Shown here: positions 6,894 through 13,310 of the stretch, in pieces | Numbering within the stretch: position 1 is the first letter of the stretch | Layout: each line of letters begins with the position of its first letter | Assembly: GCA_028694565.1 (NCBI GenBank) | Contig: JAQVKR010000026.1 | Location: 1-13,310 of the forward strand | From: Gammaproteobacteria bacterium | Lineage (GTDB): Bacteria; Pseudomonadota; Gammaproteobacteria; DSM-26407 | DNA length: 13,310 nucleotides | Reading direction: 5' to 3' | Program-made: the position numbers and the translations under genes | The notes under the pieces: generated by a model | Database searches by the model: none | What the model was told of the DNA's origin: nothing | What the model saw: the letters and a program-made list of their open reading frames with translations, nothing else

Positions 6894-6931
6894 GGGTGGG
6901 GTAATCCGGTTGTCGGCTCGGCCGGTCGCTG

Positions 6932-6937
6932 ATCATA
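6932..6937 (-). promoter_or_regulatory. Candidate -10 element before the pyrK-like gene
   Basis: TATGAT on the minus strand (6937-6932) matches 5 of 6 of the sigma-70 -10 and lies 38 bp upstream of the ATG at 6893. No good -35 is seen at 16-18 bp. It follows a hairpin after pyrC', so separate expression of this gene is plausible. Confidence 0.28.
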
Positions 6938-6977
6938 CTCGCCCGGGCACGGGCAAGGCCACAGCGCAGAACGCCGA

Positions 6978-6993
6978 CCCCGCCCCGGCGGGG
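6978..6993 (-). terminator. GC hairpin 3' of pyrC', terminator-like
   Basis: CCCCGCC (6978-6984) pairs perfectly with GGCGGGG (6987-6993). Folding needs the inner pair open, giving a 6-bp stem with a 4-nt loop. It lies 13 bp past the pyrC' stop and before the pyrK-like gene. No T-run follows on the minus strand, so strength is doubtful. Confidence 0.35.
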
Positions 6994-7006
6994 GCGCGGC
7001 CGGGAA

Positions 7007-8287
7007 TCAGCGGAGCTCGTAGACCAGGCGGCCCTGGACCAGGGTGTGGGTGACCCGGCCGCGGAACTCCCAGCCGCGGAAGGGCGTGTTGCGGCCGTGG
7101 CTCAGCAGGGCGCCGGGATCGAGGCGCCAGGCGTGCCCGCTGTCGATCACGCAGAGATCGGCGCGGGTGCCGGGGGTCAGGGTCCCGGTTTCGATGCCGA
7201 GGATTTCCGCCGGCCCGCGGGTCACCCGCGCCAGGGCGGTGTTGAGGTCGAACGCCCCCTCGTCCACCAGTCGCAGGGTCAGGGGCAGCAGGGTCTCCAG
7301 GGCGGAGATGCCGGGCAGGGTGCCGTTGAAGGGGGCCAGCTTGGCCTCCGGCTCGTGGGGCTGGTGATCGGAGCAGATGGCGGTGATGACCCCCTCGGCC
7401 ACCCCGGCGCGCAGGGCGTCGCGGTCGCGGAGGGTGCGCAGGGGCGGGATGACGTGGAACATCGGGTCGAAGCCCGCCACGTCCATCTCGGTGAGGTGCA
7501 GCTGATGGTCGGCCACGTCGGCGGTGACCCGCAGTCCGCGGGCACGGGCATCGGCCACCATCTCCACGCTGCGGGCGGTGGACAGCCGGCAGAAGTGGGC
7601 GCGCACTCCGGTCTGCTCGATGAGCAGCAGGCAGCGGGCCAGCTCCACCGTCTCGCTGGTCTCGGGGATGCCCGGCAGCCCGAGACGGGTGCTGACGCTG
7701 CCCTCGTGCATGAAGCCGGACTGGCCCAGCCAGGGATCCCGGGTCTGCAGGTAGACGGTCAGCCCGTAGGTGGCGGCATACTCCAGCGCCCGGCGCAGGA
7801 CCTCGCTGTTGCGGATCGGCCGGCCGGCATTGCTCACCCCGACGCACCCTTCCGCCTTGAGCGCGGCCATCTCCGCGAGCTGCTCGCCCTCCAGTCCCTG
7901 GGTCAGCGCGCCCAGGGTCAGCACCCAGGCGCGTCCCGACTGCTTGGCGCGGTGGCGCACCAGCTCCGCCACCGCGGGGGTGTCGATGACCGGACTGGTG
8001 TCGGGAGGGCAGCAGACGGTGGTGACGCCGCCGGAGACCGCGGCCCGGGTCTCGCTGGCGATGGTGGCCTTCTGCTCGTGGCCCGGTTCGCGCAGCCGTG
8101 CGCTGAGATCCACCAGCCCCGGGCAGACCATGCGTCCGGCGGCCTCGATCTCGATCTCGGGCGTGAAGCCGTCCGGGGCCTCCCCCACGGCAACGATGCG
8201 CCCGCTGGCGATGAACAGGTCGCGGACCCCGTCGACGCGGCTGGAGGGATCCACCACGTGCCCGTTGCGGATGGCGATGCGGTTCAT
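7007..8287 (-). CDS. pyrC': Non-catalytic dihydroorotase homologue PyrC' (partner of PyrB)
   Basis: A dihydroorotase-family protein of 426 residues whose metal site is gone, so it should not catalyse the reaction. The HxH of active enzymes is S62-A63-R64 ([13 protein letters not shown]). The SDDG motif is SNAG (152-155), the His of the H-x-E-D segment is Gln181 (QTRD), and the last His ligand is Arg234 (AHFCRLST). Only the Asp of CSDHQPH (D307) stays. In Pseudomonas such a PyrC' is a structural partner that PyrB needs to assemble into active aspartate transcarbamoylase. Position supports the same role: its ATG at 8287 overlaps the pyrB stop by ATGA, and relatives are of similar length (about 423). 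A true dihydroorotase must be encoded elsewhere. Database tools may label it simply pyrC. Confidence 0.92.
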   Translation of the reverse strand: MNRIAIRNGHVVDPSSRVDGVRDLFIASGRIVAVGEAPDGFTPEIEIEAAGRMVCPGLVDLSARLREPGHEQKATIASETRAAVSGGVTTVCCPPDTSPVIDTPAVAELVRHRAKQSGRAWVLTLGALTQGLEGEQLAEMAALKAEGCVGVSNAGRPIRNSEVLRRALEYAATYGLTVYLQTRDPWLGQSGFMHEGSVSTRLGLPGIPETSETVELARCLLLIEQTGVRAHFCRLSTARSVEMVADARARGLRVTADVADHQLHLTEMDVAGFDPMFHVIPPLRTLRDRDALRAGVAEGVITAICSDHQPHEPEAKLAPFNGTLPGISALETLLPLTLRLVDEGAFDLNTALARVTRGPAEILGIETGTLTPGTRADLCVIDSGHAWRLDPGALLSHGRNTPFRGWEFRGRVTHTLVQGRLVYELR

Positions 8288-9288
8288 TCTGGCTCCTTGG
8301 CGGCGGTTTCGCGGGCGCCGGGGCTGCGGCCCATGGCCATGGACATCACCGCCATGCGCACGGCGATGCCGTAGCTCACCTGGCGGAGGATCACCGACTG
8401 CGGCCCGTCGGCCACGGAGGAGGCGATCTCCACCCCCCGGTTGATGGGGCCGGGGTGCATGACCAGGGCGTCGGGCCGGGCCAGCGCGAGCTTCTCCTCG
8501 GTCAGGCCGTAGCGCTGGAAGTATTCGTGCTCGCTCGGCAGCAGGGCGCTCTGCATGCGCTCCTTCTGCAGCCGCAGCATGATCACCACGTCCGCGCCGG
8601 CCAGGCCCTGGCCGAGGCTGGTGAAGACCCGGGTGCCGAGGGACTCGATGTCCACCGGCAGCAGGGTGCGGGGCGCGATGACGCGCACCTCGCCCGCGCC
8701 GAGGGTGTTCAGGGCGTGAATCTGGGAGCGGGCCACCCGCGAGTGCAGGATGTCGCCCACGATGGCGACACACAGGCTGTCGAACGCGCCCTTGTGGCGG
8801 CGGATGGTGAGCATGTCCAGCATCGCCTGGGTCGGGTGGGCGTGCTGGCCGTCGCCGGCGTTGACGATGCTCACGTGGGGCGCGGCGTGCTGGGCCATGA
8901 AATGGCTGGCGCCGCTGTGCTGGTGGCGCACCACGAACATGTCGGTGTGCATCGCCTCCAGGTTCTTCTGGGTGTCCAGCAGCGATTCGCCCTTGGCGGT
9001 GGCCGAGGTGCTCACGTTGATGTTGAGCACATCCGCCGAGAGGCGCTTGGCGGCGAGCTCGAAGGTGGTGCGGGTCCGGGTGCTGGTCTCGAAGAACAGG
9101 TTGACGATGGTCTTGCCGCGCAGCAGCGGCACCTTCTTCACCGGCTGCTCGCCGACCACCACGAACGAGTCGGCGGTGTCGAGGATGTCGGTGAGGATGC
9201 GCCGCGGCAGTCCCTCCACGGTGAGGAAGTGGCGCAGGCGGCCCTGCGCGTCCAGTTGCATGGTGTTCCAGTTGCCGGGGAAGTTCAT
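8284..9288 (-). CDS. pyrB: Aspartate carbamoyltransferase catalytic subunit PyrB
   Basis: Condenses carbamoyl phosphate and L-aspartate to N-carbamoylaspartate, the committed step of pyrimidine synthesis, in the cytoplasm. It is 334 residues, close to the long Pseudomonas-type subunit rather than the roughly 310 of E. coli. Seen: [18 protein letters not shown], carbamoyl-phosphate motif STRTRT (69-74), the 80s loop [10 protein letters not shown] with Lys99, [12 protein letters not shown] (R121, H122), [12 protein letters not shown] with HPTQ at 151-154, [24 protein letters not shown], and [11 protein letters not shown]. All active-site residues are in place. The N-terminal extension contacts PyrC' in Pseudomonas. 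It overlaps pyrC' by ATGA. A GGAG precedes the ATG at 9288. No pyrI regulatory-chain gene is present, fitting the PyrB-PyrC' type. Confidence 0.97.
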   Translation of the reverse strand: MNFPGNWNTMQLDAQGRLRHFLTVEGLPRRILTDILDTADSFVVVGEQPVKKVPLLRGKTIVNLFFETSTRTRTTFELAAKRLSADVLNINVSTSATAKGESLLDTQKNLEAMHTDMFVVRHQHSGASHFMAQHAAPHVSIVNAGDGQHAHPTQAMLDMLTIRRHKGAFDSLCVAIVGDILHSRVARSQIHALNTLGAGEVRVIAPRTLLPVDIESLGTRVFTSLGQGLAGADVVIMLRLQKERMQSALLPSEHEYFQRYGLTEEKLALARPDALVMHPGPINRGVEIASSVADGPQSVILRQVSYGIAVRMAVMSMAMGRSPGARETAAKEPE

Positions 9289-9467
9289 GATCGCTCCGCC
9301 GCCATGGGCTCGGTTCCCAGTCCAGAAGCTTAGCTCTGATTCTCCGCCACGGAGGACGAGGGGCTCGCGCCGGGCCGCGTCCGGGGGCGCCGCGGACGGG
9401 ATTCCGCCGCGCCGCCGTTCAGCCGGCCGGGCGCCTCCTGTGGCCGCCGTGGCAATTCACGCCCGGG
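9289..9467 (-). promoter_or_regulatory. pyrR-pyrB spacer with hairpins, possible leader or attenuator
   Basis: Where Pseudomonas pyrR and pyrB are nearly contiguous, as I recall, here 179 bp lie between them. Two small inverted repeats are visible: CTCCG / CGGAG (9342-9346 with 9350-9354) and CGTCCG / CGGACG (9378-9383 with 9393-9398). I see no T-run, no clear promoter, no leader peptide with a pyrimidine-rich run, and no Bacillus-type PyrR binding loop. It may carry pyrB control, but nothing is decisive. Confidence 0.25.
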
Positions 9468-9977
9468 TCAATCCACGTCCTGGACCTTGAGCTCCAGGGG
9501 GGCCGGCCCGGAGAGCTTGACGTGCTGATTCCGGTCCAGCGCCATGTGCCTGCCCGTCACGTCGGCCTGCACGGGCAGCTCGCGCCCGTCCCGCTCCACC
9601 AGCACCGCCAGGGTGACGGTGGCGGGGCGCCCGTAGTCGAACAGCTCGTTGAGGGCCGCGCGCACGGTGCGCCCGGTGGAGAGCACGTCATCCACCAGGA
9701 TGACGTGGCGGCCGTCCACGTCGAAGGGGAGATGCGAGGGGCGGACCTGGGGGTTGAGCCCGATACGGGTGAAGTCGTCCCGGTAGAAGGAGATGTCCAG
9801 TGTCCCCAGGGGCTGCTCCAGGCCGAGCAGGCGGTGCAGGCGCTCGGCCACCCAGGCGCCGCCGGTGTGGATGCCCACCATGACCGGGTCGGTGATGCCG
9901 GATCTGGCCAGGTGGTCGCGGAGGTCCTCGGCCATCTTCTCGATGAGGCCCTCGATGTCGTTCTGCGTTTCGCTCAT
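9468..9977 (-). CDS. pyrR: PyrR: pyrimidine operon regulator / uracil phosphoribosyltransferase family
   Basis: A 169-residue type I phosphoribosyltransferase-fold protein. In Bacillus PyrR binds UMP and pyr mRNA and has side activity as uracil phosphoribosyltransferase; in Pseudomonas it sits beside pyrB-pyrC' and is thought to regulate them. Seen: [16 protein letters not shown] (32-47), the PyrR-typical [12 protein letters not shown] (58-69), the PRPP loop [17 protein letters not shown] (92-108), and [10 protein letters not shown] near the end. The start at 9977 overlaps the ruvX TGA by ATGA and gives the normal family length; a longer frame reaching further upstream runs through ruvX and is not real. 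It is likely made from the yqgE-ruvX-pyrR transcript. Whether it acts on RNA or DNA here cannot be told. Confidence 0.95.
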   Translation of the reverse strand: MSETQNDIEGLIEKMAEDLRDHLARSGITDPVMVGIHTGGAWVAERLHRLLGLEQPLGTLDISFYRDDFTRIGLNPQVRPSHLPFDVDGRHVILVDDVLSTGRTVRAALNELFDYGRPATVTLAVLVERDGRELPVQADVTGRHMALDRNQHVKLSGPAPLELKVQDVD

Positions 9978-10438
9978 GGGGATGGGTTCCGTTGCTGTTC
10001 CAGCCAGGTCTCCAGGATGACCTGGGCGGCGATGTGATCCAGGGGCGCGTCCGGGCGTGCTTTCCGGGCATGGCTTCCGCGCAGCCGGCTGGCCGCCTCC
10101 GCGGAGGAGAGCCGCTCGTCCACCGCGTGCACCGGCAGGCCGAAACGGCCGTGCAGGCGGTTCATGAAGCGCCGGGCGGCGCGGGTGACCTCGTGCTCGC
10201 TGCCGTCGGCGTTCAGGGGCAGGCCCACCACGATGAGATCGGGCCGCCACTGCTCGATAATCCGGGCGATGCGGTCCCAGTCGGGAATCCCGTCGCGGGC
10301 GGGGAGGATCTCCAGGGGGCGGGCGGTGGCGGTCAGCGCCTGGCCCGCGGCGACGCCGATGCGCCGCATCCCGAAATCGAACCCGAGGCAGGTGGGCGCC
10401 GTCCTTCCCGCCGCTTCGGGCCGGGCGGAATCAGGCAT
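9974..10438 (-). CDS. ruvX: RuvX / YqgF: Holliday-junction resolvase-like, pre-16S rRNA nuclease
   Basis: RNase H-like nuclease of the YqgF family, linked to 16S rRNA 5'-end maturation in E. coli and called a putative Holliday junction resolvase from its fold. The 154 residues show the acidic active-site pattern: [12 protein letters not shown] with D21, [12 protein letters not shown] (70-81), [10 protein letters not shown] with D107 and E108, and [14 protein letters not shown] (133-146) with D134. The first dozen residues ([12 protein letters not shown]) are a weakly conserved extension. The ATG at 10438 lies inside the last codons of yqgE (8-bp overlap), and the stop overlaps pyrR. The yqgE-ruvX pairing is one of the most conserved in Proteobacteria. 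Confidence 0.95.
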   Translation of the reverse strand: MPDSARPEAAGRTAPTCLGFDFGMRRIGVAAGQALTATARPLEILPARDGIPDWDRIARIIEQWRPDLIVVGLPLNADGSEHEVTRAARRFMNRLHGRFGLPVHAVDERLSSAEAASRLRGSHARKARPDAPLDHIAAQVILETWLEQQRNPSP

Positions 10439-11000
10439 GACCCACTTCGCTGGAAATGCTGTCCAGGTCCACGCCCAGGAGACCGGCGGCGGCGTGCCAG
10501 CGCTGCTCCAGCGGGGTCTCGAACAGGATGGCGGCCTCCGCCGGCCCGCTCAGCCAGGCGTTCTCCGCCATCTCGCGCTCCAGCTGGCCGGCGCCCCAGC
10601 CGGCGTAGCCCAGCGCCAGCAGGGCGTCGCCGGGTCCCGCGCCCAGGGCGAGGGCCTCGAGGATGTCGCGGGAGGTGGTCACCGCGATCTCGTCGGTGAC
10701 CGGCAGGGAGACGTCCCACTCTCCCACCGGCCGGTGCACGACGAAGCCGCGCTCGGTCTGGACCGGGCCGCCCCCCAGGATGAACTGGTCGCGGACCGCC
10801 GCGTCGCGGGTCTCTATCTCCATGTGCTGCAGCACGTCGCCCAGCCGGAGATCGAGGGGCCGGTTGATGACGATGCCCATGGCCCCCTGGTCGTTGTGTT
10901 CACAGATGTAGGTGACCGTATGGAAAAAATTCGGGTCGGCCAGGGCGGGCATGGCGATGAGGAAGTGGTTGCGCAGTGAGGTCGTGCCGAACATGGCCAT
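10431..11000 (-). CDS. yqgE: YqgE / AlgH family protein (DUF179)
   Basis: A 189-residue cytoplasmic protein of the DUF179/UPF0301 family. In Pseudomonas it is named algH from an alginate-related phenotype, but its biochemical activity is not settled. Family marks: LRNHFLIAMPALADPNFF (9-26), TYICEHNDQGAMGIVINRPL, LGGGPVQTERGFVVHRP, TTSRDILEAL, LALGYAGWGAGQLEREM, NAWLSGPA, LFETPLEQRW and the conserved end GHA. Two starts are possible, ATG at 11000 (MAMFGTT) or the second ATG at 10994 (MFGTT). Neither has a good Shine-Dalgarno, and a promoter-like pair just upstream would put the transcript start at the second ATG. It heads the yqgE-ruvX-pyrR group and overlaps ruvX by 8 bp. Confidence 0.95.
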   Translation of the reverse strand: MAMFGTTSLRNHFLIAMPALADPNFFHTVTYICEHNDQGAMGIVINRPLDLRLGDVLQHMEIETRDAAVRDQFILGGGPVQTERGFVVHRPVGEWDVSLPVTDEIAVTTSRDILEALALGAGPGDALLALGYAGWGAGQLEREMAENAWLSGPAEAAILFETPLEQRWHAAAGLLGVDLDSISSEVGHA

Positions 11001-11030
11001 AGTATCCGGCGAACCCCGGTGGAGTGGCAA
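11001..11030 (-). promoter_or_regulatory. Candidate sigma-70 promoter abutting the yqgE start
   Basis: On the minus strand TTGCCA (11030-11025, 5 of 6) is followed after 18 bp by GATACT (11006-11001, 4 of 6). Transcription would begin near 10994, inside the annotated first codons, giving a leaderless or nearly leaderless message starting at Met3. It is among the better -35 matches in the window's gaps. Confidence 0.35.
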
Positions 11031-11071
11031 GAGCGGTTCCCGTGAGCAGCCGCCCGAGGCCGGGCCGTCCA

Positions 11072-11136
11072 CCACGAAGGCGCGAGGAGCGCGAAGCCTG
11101 AAAAGGCTGAATCGACAGGATTGGCGGGATTGACGG
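11072..11136. repeat. 9-bp-period composite repeat (CGAAGG-type then CAGGATTGG-type units)
   Basis: Consecutive 9-bp steps: CCACGAAGG, CGCGAGGAG, CGCGAAGCC (11072-11098), then an AGCCT-GAAA-AGGCT hairpin (11095-11108), then CAGGATTGG (11116-11124) and CGGGATTGA (11125-11133), trailing into CGG. The second half matches the units at 2649-2668 and 2753-2779. It lies in the gap between the tonB-like gene and yqgE. Confidence 0.65.
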
Positions 11137-11245
11137 AGATTTGCGCTTCTTAGCTGCGTGCGCTGGTCCCGGCGCGGGCACCGCCGGGCATGTCCGTCGC
11201 GGGGACAAGGAAATCCCGTCAAACCGGTCCGTTTCTTCTCTAGGT

Positions 11246-11266
11246 TTTTCTTCGCGCCCTTGGTGG
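11246..11266. repeat. Inverted copy of the CGAAGG-type repeat
   Basis: TTCTTCGCGCCCTTGGTGG (within 11246-11266) is, in reverse complement, CCACCAAGGGCGCGAAGAA, close to the CCACGAAGGCGCGAGGAG of 11072-11089. The two face each other across about 150 bp, 23 bp past the tonB-like stop. The arms are imperfect, so a snap-back stem would have mismatches. Confidence 0.5.
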
Positions 11267-11289
11267 CGGGATTCGCCCGCGGCGGCGTG

Positions 11290-12222
11290 TCACTGGCTCA
11301 CCAGGCGGTTGTCGCTGCGGAACACCCAGGTGCGGATGATCTCCAGCACGTCGGTGTCGCGGGTGATGGACTCGGGCAGGGGCGCGAAGGGCGCGGCCAG
11401 GTGCACGATGCGCAGCGCCGCGTCGTCCAGCAGCTTGCTGCCGGAGGACTTGAGCATCTCCACCTCGCGCACCGTTCCGTCGGCGTTGAGCCGCACCAGC
11501 AGCCGCAGGCTGCCGGAGACGCCCTGGCGCTTGGCCTCGTCCGGGTAGTTCAGGTTGCCGATGCGCTCCACCTTGCGCCGCCAGGCGTCCAGGTAGAGGG
11601 CGAAGCGGGACTCCCGGGTGTTGGCGGAGATGGTCCGCACCCGCTCCCGCTGGGAGTAGGCCTCGCGCTGCTGGTTGTACTCGGCGGTGAGGCTGGCGAT
11701 GGCCAGGCTGCGGGTGATCAGCTGGCTGGCCGAGGGGGCCGCCTCCGGCTTGGGGCGGGCGGTGGGCGGGGCCGGCTCGCGCGGGGGGACCTTCTCCGGC
11801 GCCGGCGCCGTGGTGGTGACCGGGGCGCGCCGCTCGGGGGCGGCCGCCGGCTGGGGTTCCGGCGGCCGGGGCGGCGCCGGCTCCTCGGGGCCGGGGATCA
11901 GGCTGGCCGGCTCCGGACGGGAGGCGGGGAAGGGGGTCTGGGCCGGGCTCGCGGGGCGCTCCGGCTCCGCCTCCTCCTCGCCGCCGCCGAGCTGGTTGGC
12001 CTGGGCCAGGAAGTCGGCGTCCTCCGGCGGCGCCTCGCTGCGGCTGGCCACCAGGGTCACGTCCAGGGTGGGGAACAGCGGCGGGGCCGCCGGCAGCGGC
12101 ATCCGGAAGCCCACCCCCAGGATGATCATGGCGTGCAGCGCGGCGGCCAGGAACAGGGCCAGGCCCAGTCTGTCGGCCGGATTCACGCGGGTGGGCCGGA
12201 GGGGGGGGAGGGTGGCTGCCAT
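11290..12222 (-). CDS. tonB3: TonB family protein, TonB3-like
   Basis: An inner-membrane-anchored, periplasm-spanning protein of 310 residues. Order: short cytoplasmic N-terminus, one transmembrane anchor (about 19-39, LGLALFLAAALHAMIILGVGF) with a His at 30 as in TonB anchors, a Pro/Glu/Ala-rich linker (about 60-165), a polar helical stretch with QQREAYSQRERVRTIS, then a C-terminal TonB domain with NLNYPDEAKRQGVSGSLRLL, NADGTVREVEMLKSSGS and DVLEIIRTWVF. Position between gshB and algH matches Pseudomonas tonB3, which is needed for normal twitching and pilus assembly, so a pilus-related job is more likely than siderophore uptake. No exbB/exbD is in the window. It starts 4 bp after apbE, without a clear Shine-Dalgarno, so coupling is likely. 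An 8-base C-run lies at codons 5-8. Confidence 0.88.
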   Translation of the reverse strand: MAATLPPLRPTRVNPADRLGLALFLAAALHAMIILGVGFRMPLPAAPPLFPTLDVTLVASRSEAPPEDADFLAQANQLGGGEEEAEPERPASPAQTPFPASRPEPASLIPGPEEPAPPRPPEPQPAAAPERRAPVTTTAPAPEKVPPREPAPPTARPKPEAAPSASQLITRSLAIASLTAEYNQQREAYSQRERVRTISANTRESRFALYLDAWRRKVERIGNLNYPDEAKRQGVSGSLRLLVRLNADGTVREVEMLKSSGSKLLDDAALRIVHLAAPFAPLPESITRDTDVLEIIRTWVFRSDNRLVSQ

Positions 12223-12226
12223 CGGT

Positions 12227-13261
12227 TCAGAGCGGCGCGCTGATGACCACCCGGGGCGGCGGATCGTTCACGAAGCTCACCCGCGCAGCCATGGCCGGGT
12301 TCATGTGCACCGTGCCTTCGCTGTCGATCAGCATCACGTAGCGGATTCCCATGTTTCTGGCCACCGACGGCCAGGCCTCCGGCCCCGCCACCACCAGCGC
12401 GGTGGCGGCGGCGTCGGCCAGGGTGCCGTTTTCGGCGATGACGGTCACCGAGCGCGTCCCCACGGCCGGGTAGCCGCTGCGGGGATCGATGATGTGGTGG
12501 TAGCGGCGCCCTTCATGCTCATAGTAGCGTTCGTAGTCGCCCGATGTGAACACGCTCTCGTCGCCGCTCACCTCCAGCGCGGCGATGCTGCCCGGGCCGC
12601 GGGGATCGCGGATGCCGATGCGCCAGGGGCGCTCCCCGTGGCGGCCGATGGCGCGCAGACCGCCGCCGCCGTTGATGATGGCGTTCTCGATGCCCATCTC
12701 CCGCAGCATGTCGATGATGCGATCCACGCCATAGCCCTTGGCGATGCCGCCCAGATCGAGCTTGACCGCCGGATTGATGCACTGCACCGTGCCGCCCTCG
12801 ATGTGGACGTCGGCCATGGAGGGATGTTGCGCCACCAGCTCCGCCACCGCCTCGGCGGTGGGCGGCGGGCCGTGGGGGTCGTCGCTGTGGAAGCCCCACA
12901 GCGCGAACAGGCGGCTGGCCGCCGGGTTGAACAGCTCGCCGGAGGCCTCCGCCAGGTCGTGGGAGAGCCGGATCAGGGGCAGCAGGCCGGGGTCGGCCGC
13001 GAACGGCTCGCCGCCGGCGCAACGGGTGTTGAACTCGCCCAGCGTGCTCGGGCGCCAGGCGTGCCAGGCGTCGTTCATCAGCGTCAGCTCGCCGCTCATG
13101 CGGGTCGCCGCCGCCTCCGCGAGCTCCCGGGGCGCCCCGTAGACGGTCAGGTCGATGAGGGTGCCGAAGGCCAGCACCTGGGTTTCGTACAGGGGCTCGG
13201 GGGGGGGCGTGCAGGCGCTGAGAAGGAGCAGCAGCGCCGGGAGGAGTGCGCGGCGCATCAT
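12227..13261 (-). CDS. apbE: ApbE family FAD:protein FMN transferase, lipoprotein
   Basis: Attaches FMN covalently to Ser/Thr of periplasm-facing flavoproteins (such as NqrB/C or RnfG/D) using FAD and a divalent metal. The 344 residues begin with a lipoprotein signal, MMRRALLPALLLLLSAC, with lipobox LSAC and lipidated Cys17. Family motifs: ASGELFNPA, VKLDLGGIAKGYGVDRI (167-183), AIINGGGGLRAIG (194-206, where many have GGD/GGN), SGDYERYYEHEG (240-251), HIIDPRSGYP (256-265) and metal-site LADAAATAL with D283 and T287. Catalysis looks intact. The start ATG overlaps the gshB stop by ATGA; a second ATG follows at once. No obvious substrate flavoprotein lies in the window. apbE is not in this place in Pseudomonas. 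A run of nine C lies at codons 19-21, right after the lipobox. Confidence 0.94.
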   Translation of the reverse strand: MMRRALLPALLLLLSACTPPPEPLYETQVLAFGTLIDLTVYGAPRELAEAAATRMSGELTLMNDAWHAWRPSTLGEFNTRCAGGEPFAADPGLLPLIRLSHDLAEASGELFNPAASRLFALWGFHSDDPHGPPPTAEAVAELVAQHPSMADVHIEGGTVQCINPAVKLDLGGIAKGYGVDRIIDMLREMGIENAIINGGGGLRAIGRHGERPWRIGIRDPRGPGSIAALEVSGDESVFTSGDYERYYEHEGRRYHHIIDPRSGYPAVGTRSVTVIAENGTLADAAATALVVAGPEAWPSVARNMGIRYVMLIDSEGTVHMNPAMAARVSFVNDPPPRVVISAPL

Positions 13262-13310
13262 GAGCGGCCCAGCCGTTCGGCGAGGTGGTCCATGAGATGG
13301 CCGGCGATGT
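13258..13310 (-). CDS. gshB: Glutathione synthetase GshB, last 16 codons (cut by window edge)
   Basis: The minus-strand frame entering from the right edge reads IAGHLMDHLAERLGRS and stops at 13260-13258. This matches the C-terminus of E. coli GshB (as I recall, ITGMLMDAIEARLQQQ) in length and pattern. GshB joins gamma-glutamylcysteine and glycine with ATP to make glutathione. Gene order agrees: gshB precedes tonB3 and algH in Pseudomonas. The stop overlaps the apbE start as ATGA. Only the tail is visible, so the call rests on a short match plus context. Confidence 0.72.
   Translation of the reverse strand, partial: IAGHLMDHLAERLGRS

Noticed and set aside
7046..8374. A 442-residue plus-strand frame opposite pyrC'
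   Set aside because: It is antisense to pyrC' and low in complexity (Gly, Ala, His, Gln), with no recognisable domain or ribosome-binding site.
7007..8773. A long upstream extension of pyrC' into pyrB, to 588 residues
   Set aside because: The extension is out-of-frame pyrB. The family start [14 protein letters not shown] at 8287 and the ATGA overlap fix the true start.
11001..11289. A small gene in the gap between the tonB-like gene and yqgE
   Set aside because: Short frames there cross the repeats and show no conserved motif or good start site. The gap is better explained by repeats and a promoter.

Overview
This is a GC-rich (roughly two-thirds G+C by eye), tightly packed chromosomal segment. 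It carries 15 protein genes, of which 13 are complete and 2 are cut by the window edges. It looks like a free-living Gammaproteobacterium. The protein families and above all the gene order follow the region of Pseudomonas aeruginosa that I recall as metX, yggT, proC, yggS, pilT, pilU ... pyrC', pyrB, pyrR, ruvX, algH/yqgE, tonB3, gshB. Two genes do not belong to that order, a PyrK-like iron-sulfur flavoprotein and an ApbE lipoprotein. Their presence and the base composition suggest a Chromatiales/Ectothiorhodospiraceae-like lineage rather than Pseudomonas itself; that placement is inference.

Layout. (1) 1-3548, minus strand, transcribed right to left: yggS, proC, yggT, yggU (DUF167) and metX, the last running off the left edge. 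(2) 3549-3734: a divergent regulatory region with a dyad and a potentially structured leader. (3) 3735-5911, plus strand: pilT and pilU, the two retraction ATPases of type IV pili. (4) 5912-6011: a convergent junction full of GC palindromes. (5) 6012-13310, all minus strand, again right to left: gshB (only its last 16 codons), apbE, a tonB3-like gene, yqgE/algH, ruvX, pyrR, pyrB, a non-catalytic dihydroorotase homologue (pyrC'), and a pyrK-like gene.

How the genes relate. Many minus-strand neighbours overlap by ATGA (gshB/apbE, pyrR/ruvX, pyrB/pyrC', yggT/yggU) or by 8 bp (yqgE/ruvX), or are 4 bp apart (apbE/tonB-like), so they are probably co-transcribed and translationally coupled. PyrB and PyrC' should form an aspartate transcarbamoylase of the Pseudomonas type, with PyrR nearby as a regulator. 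PilT, PilU and the TonB3-like protein all relate to type IV pilus function in the Pseudomonas model. ProC makes proline, MetX activates homoserine for methionine synthesis, YggS handles PLP balance, and GshB finishes glutathione.

No gap exceeds 300 bases. The longest are 11001-11289 and 2611-2858. Neither holds a gene I can support, but both contain 9-bp-periodic intergenic repeats in inverted pairs. I saw no tRNA, rRNA, CRISPR array, insertion sequence or phage gene. The window is mostly a conserved core region. The points most worth following up are the PyrK-like gene without a partner, the degenerate dihydroorotase, the apbE insertion, the repeats, and the yggS-pilT intergenic region.
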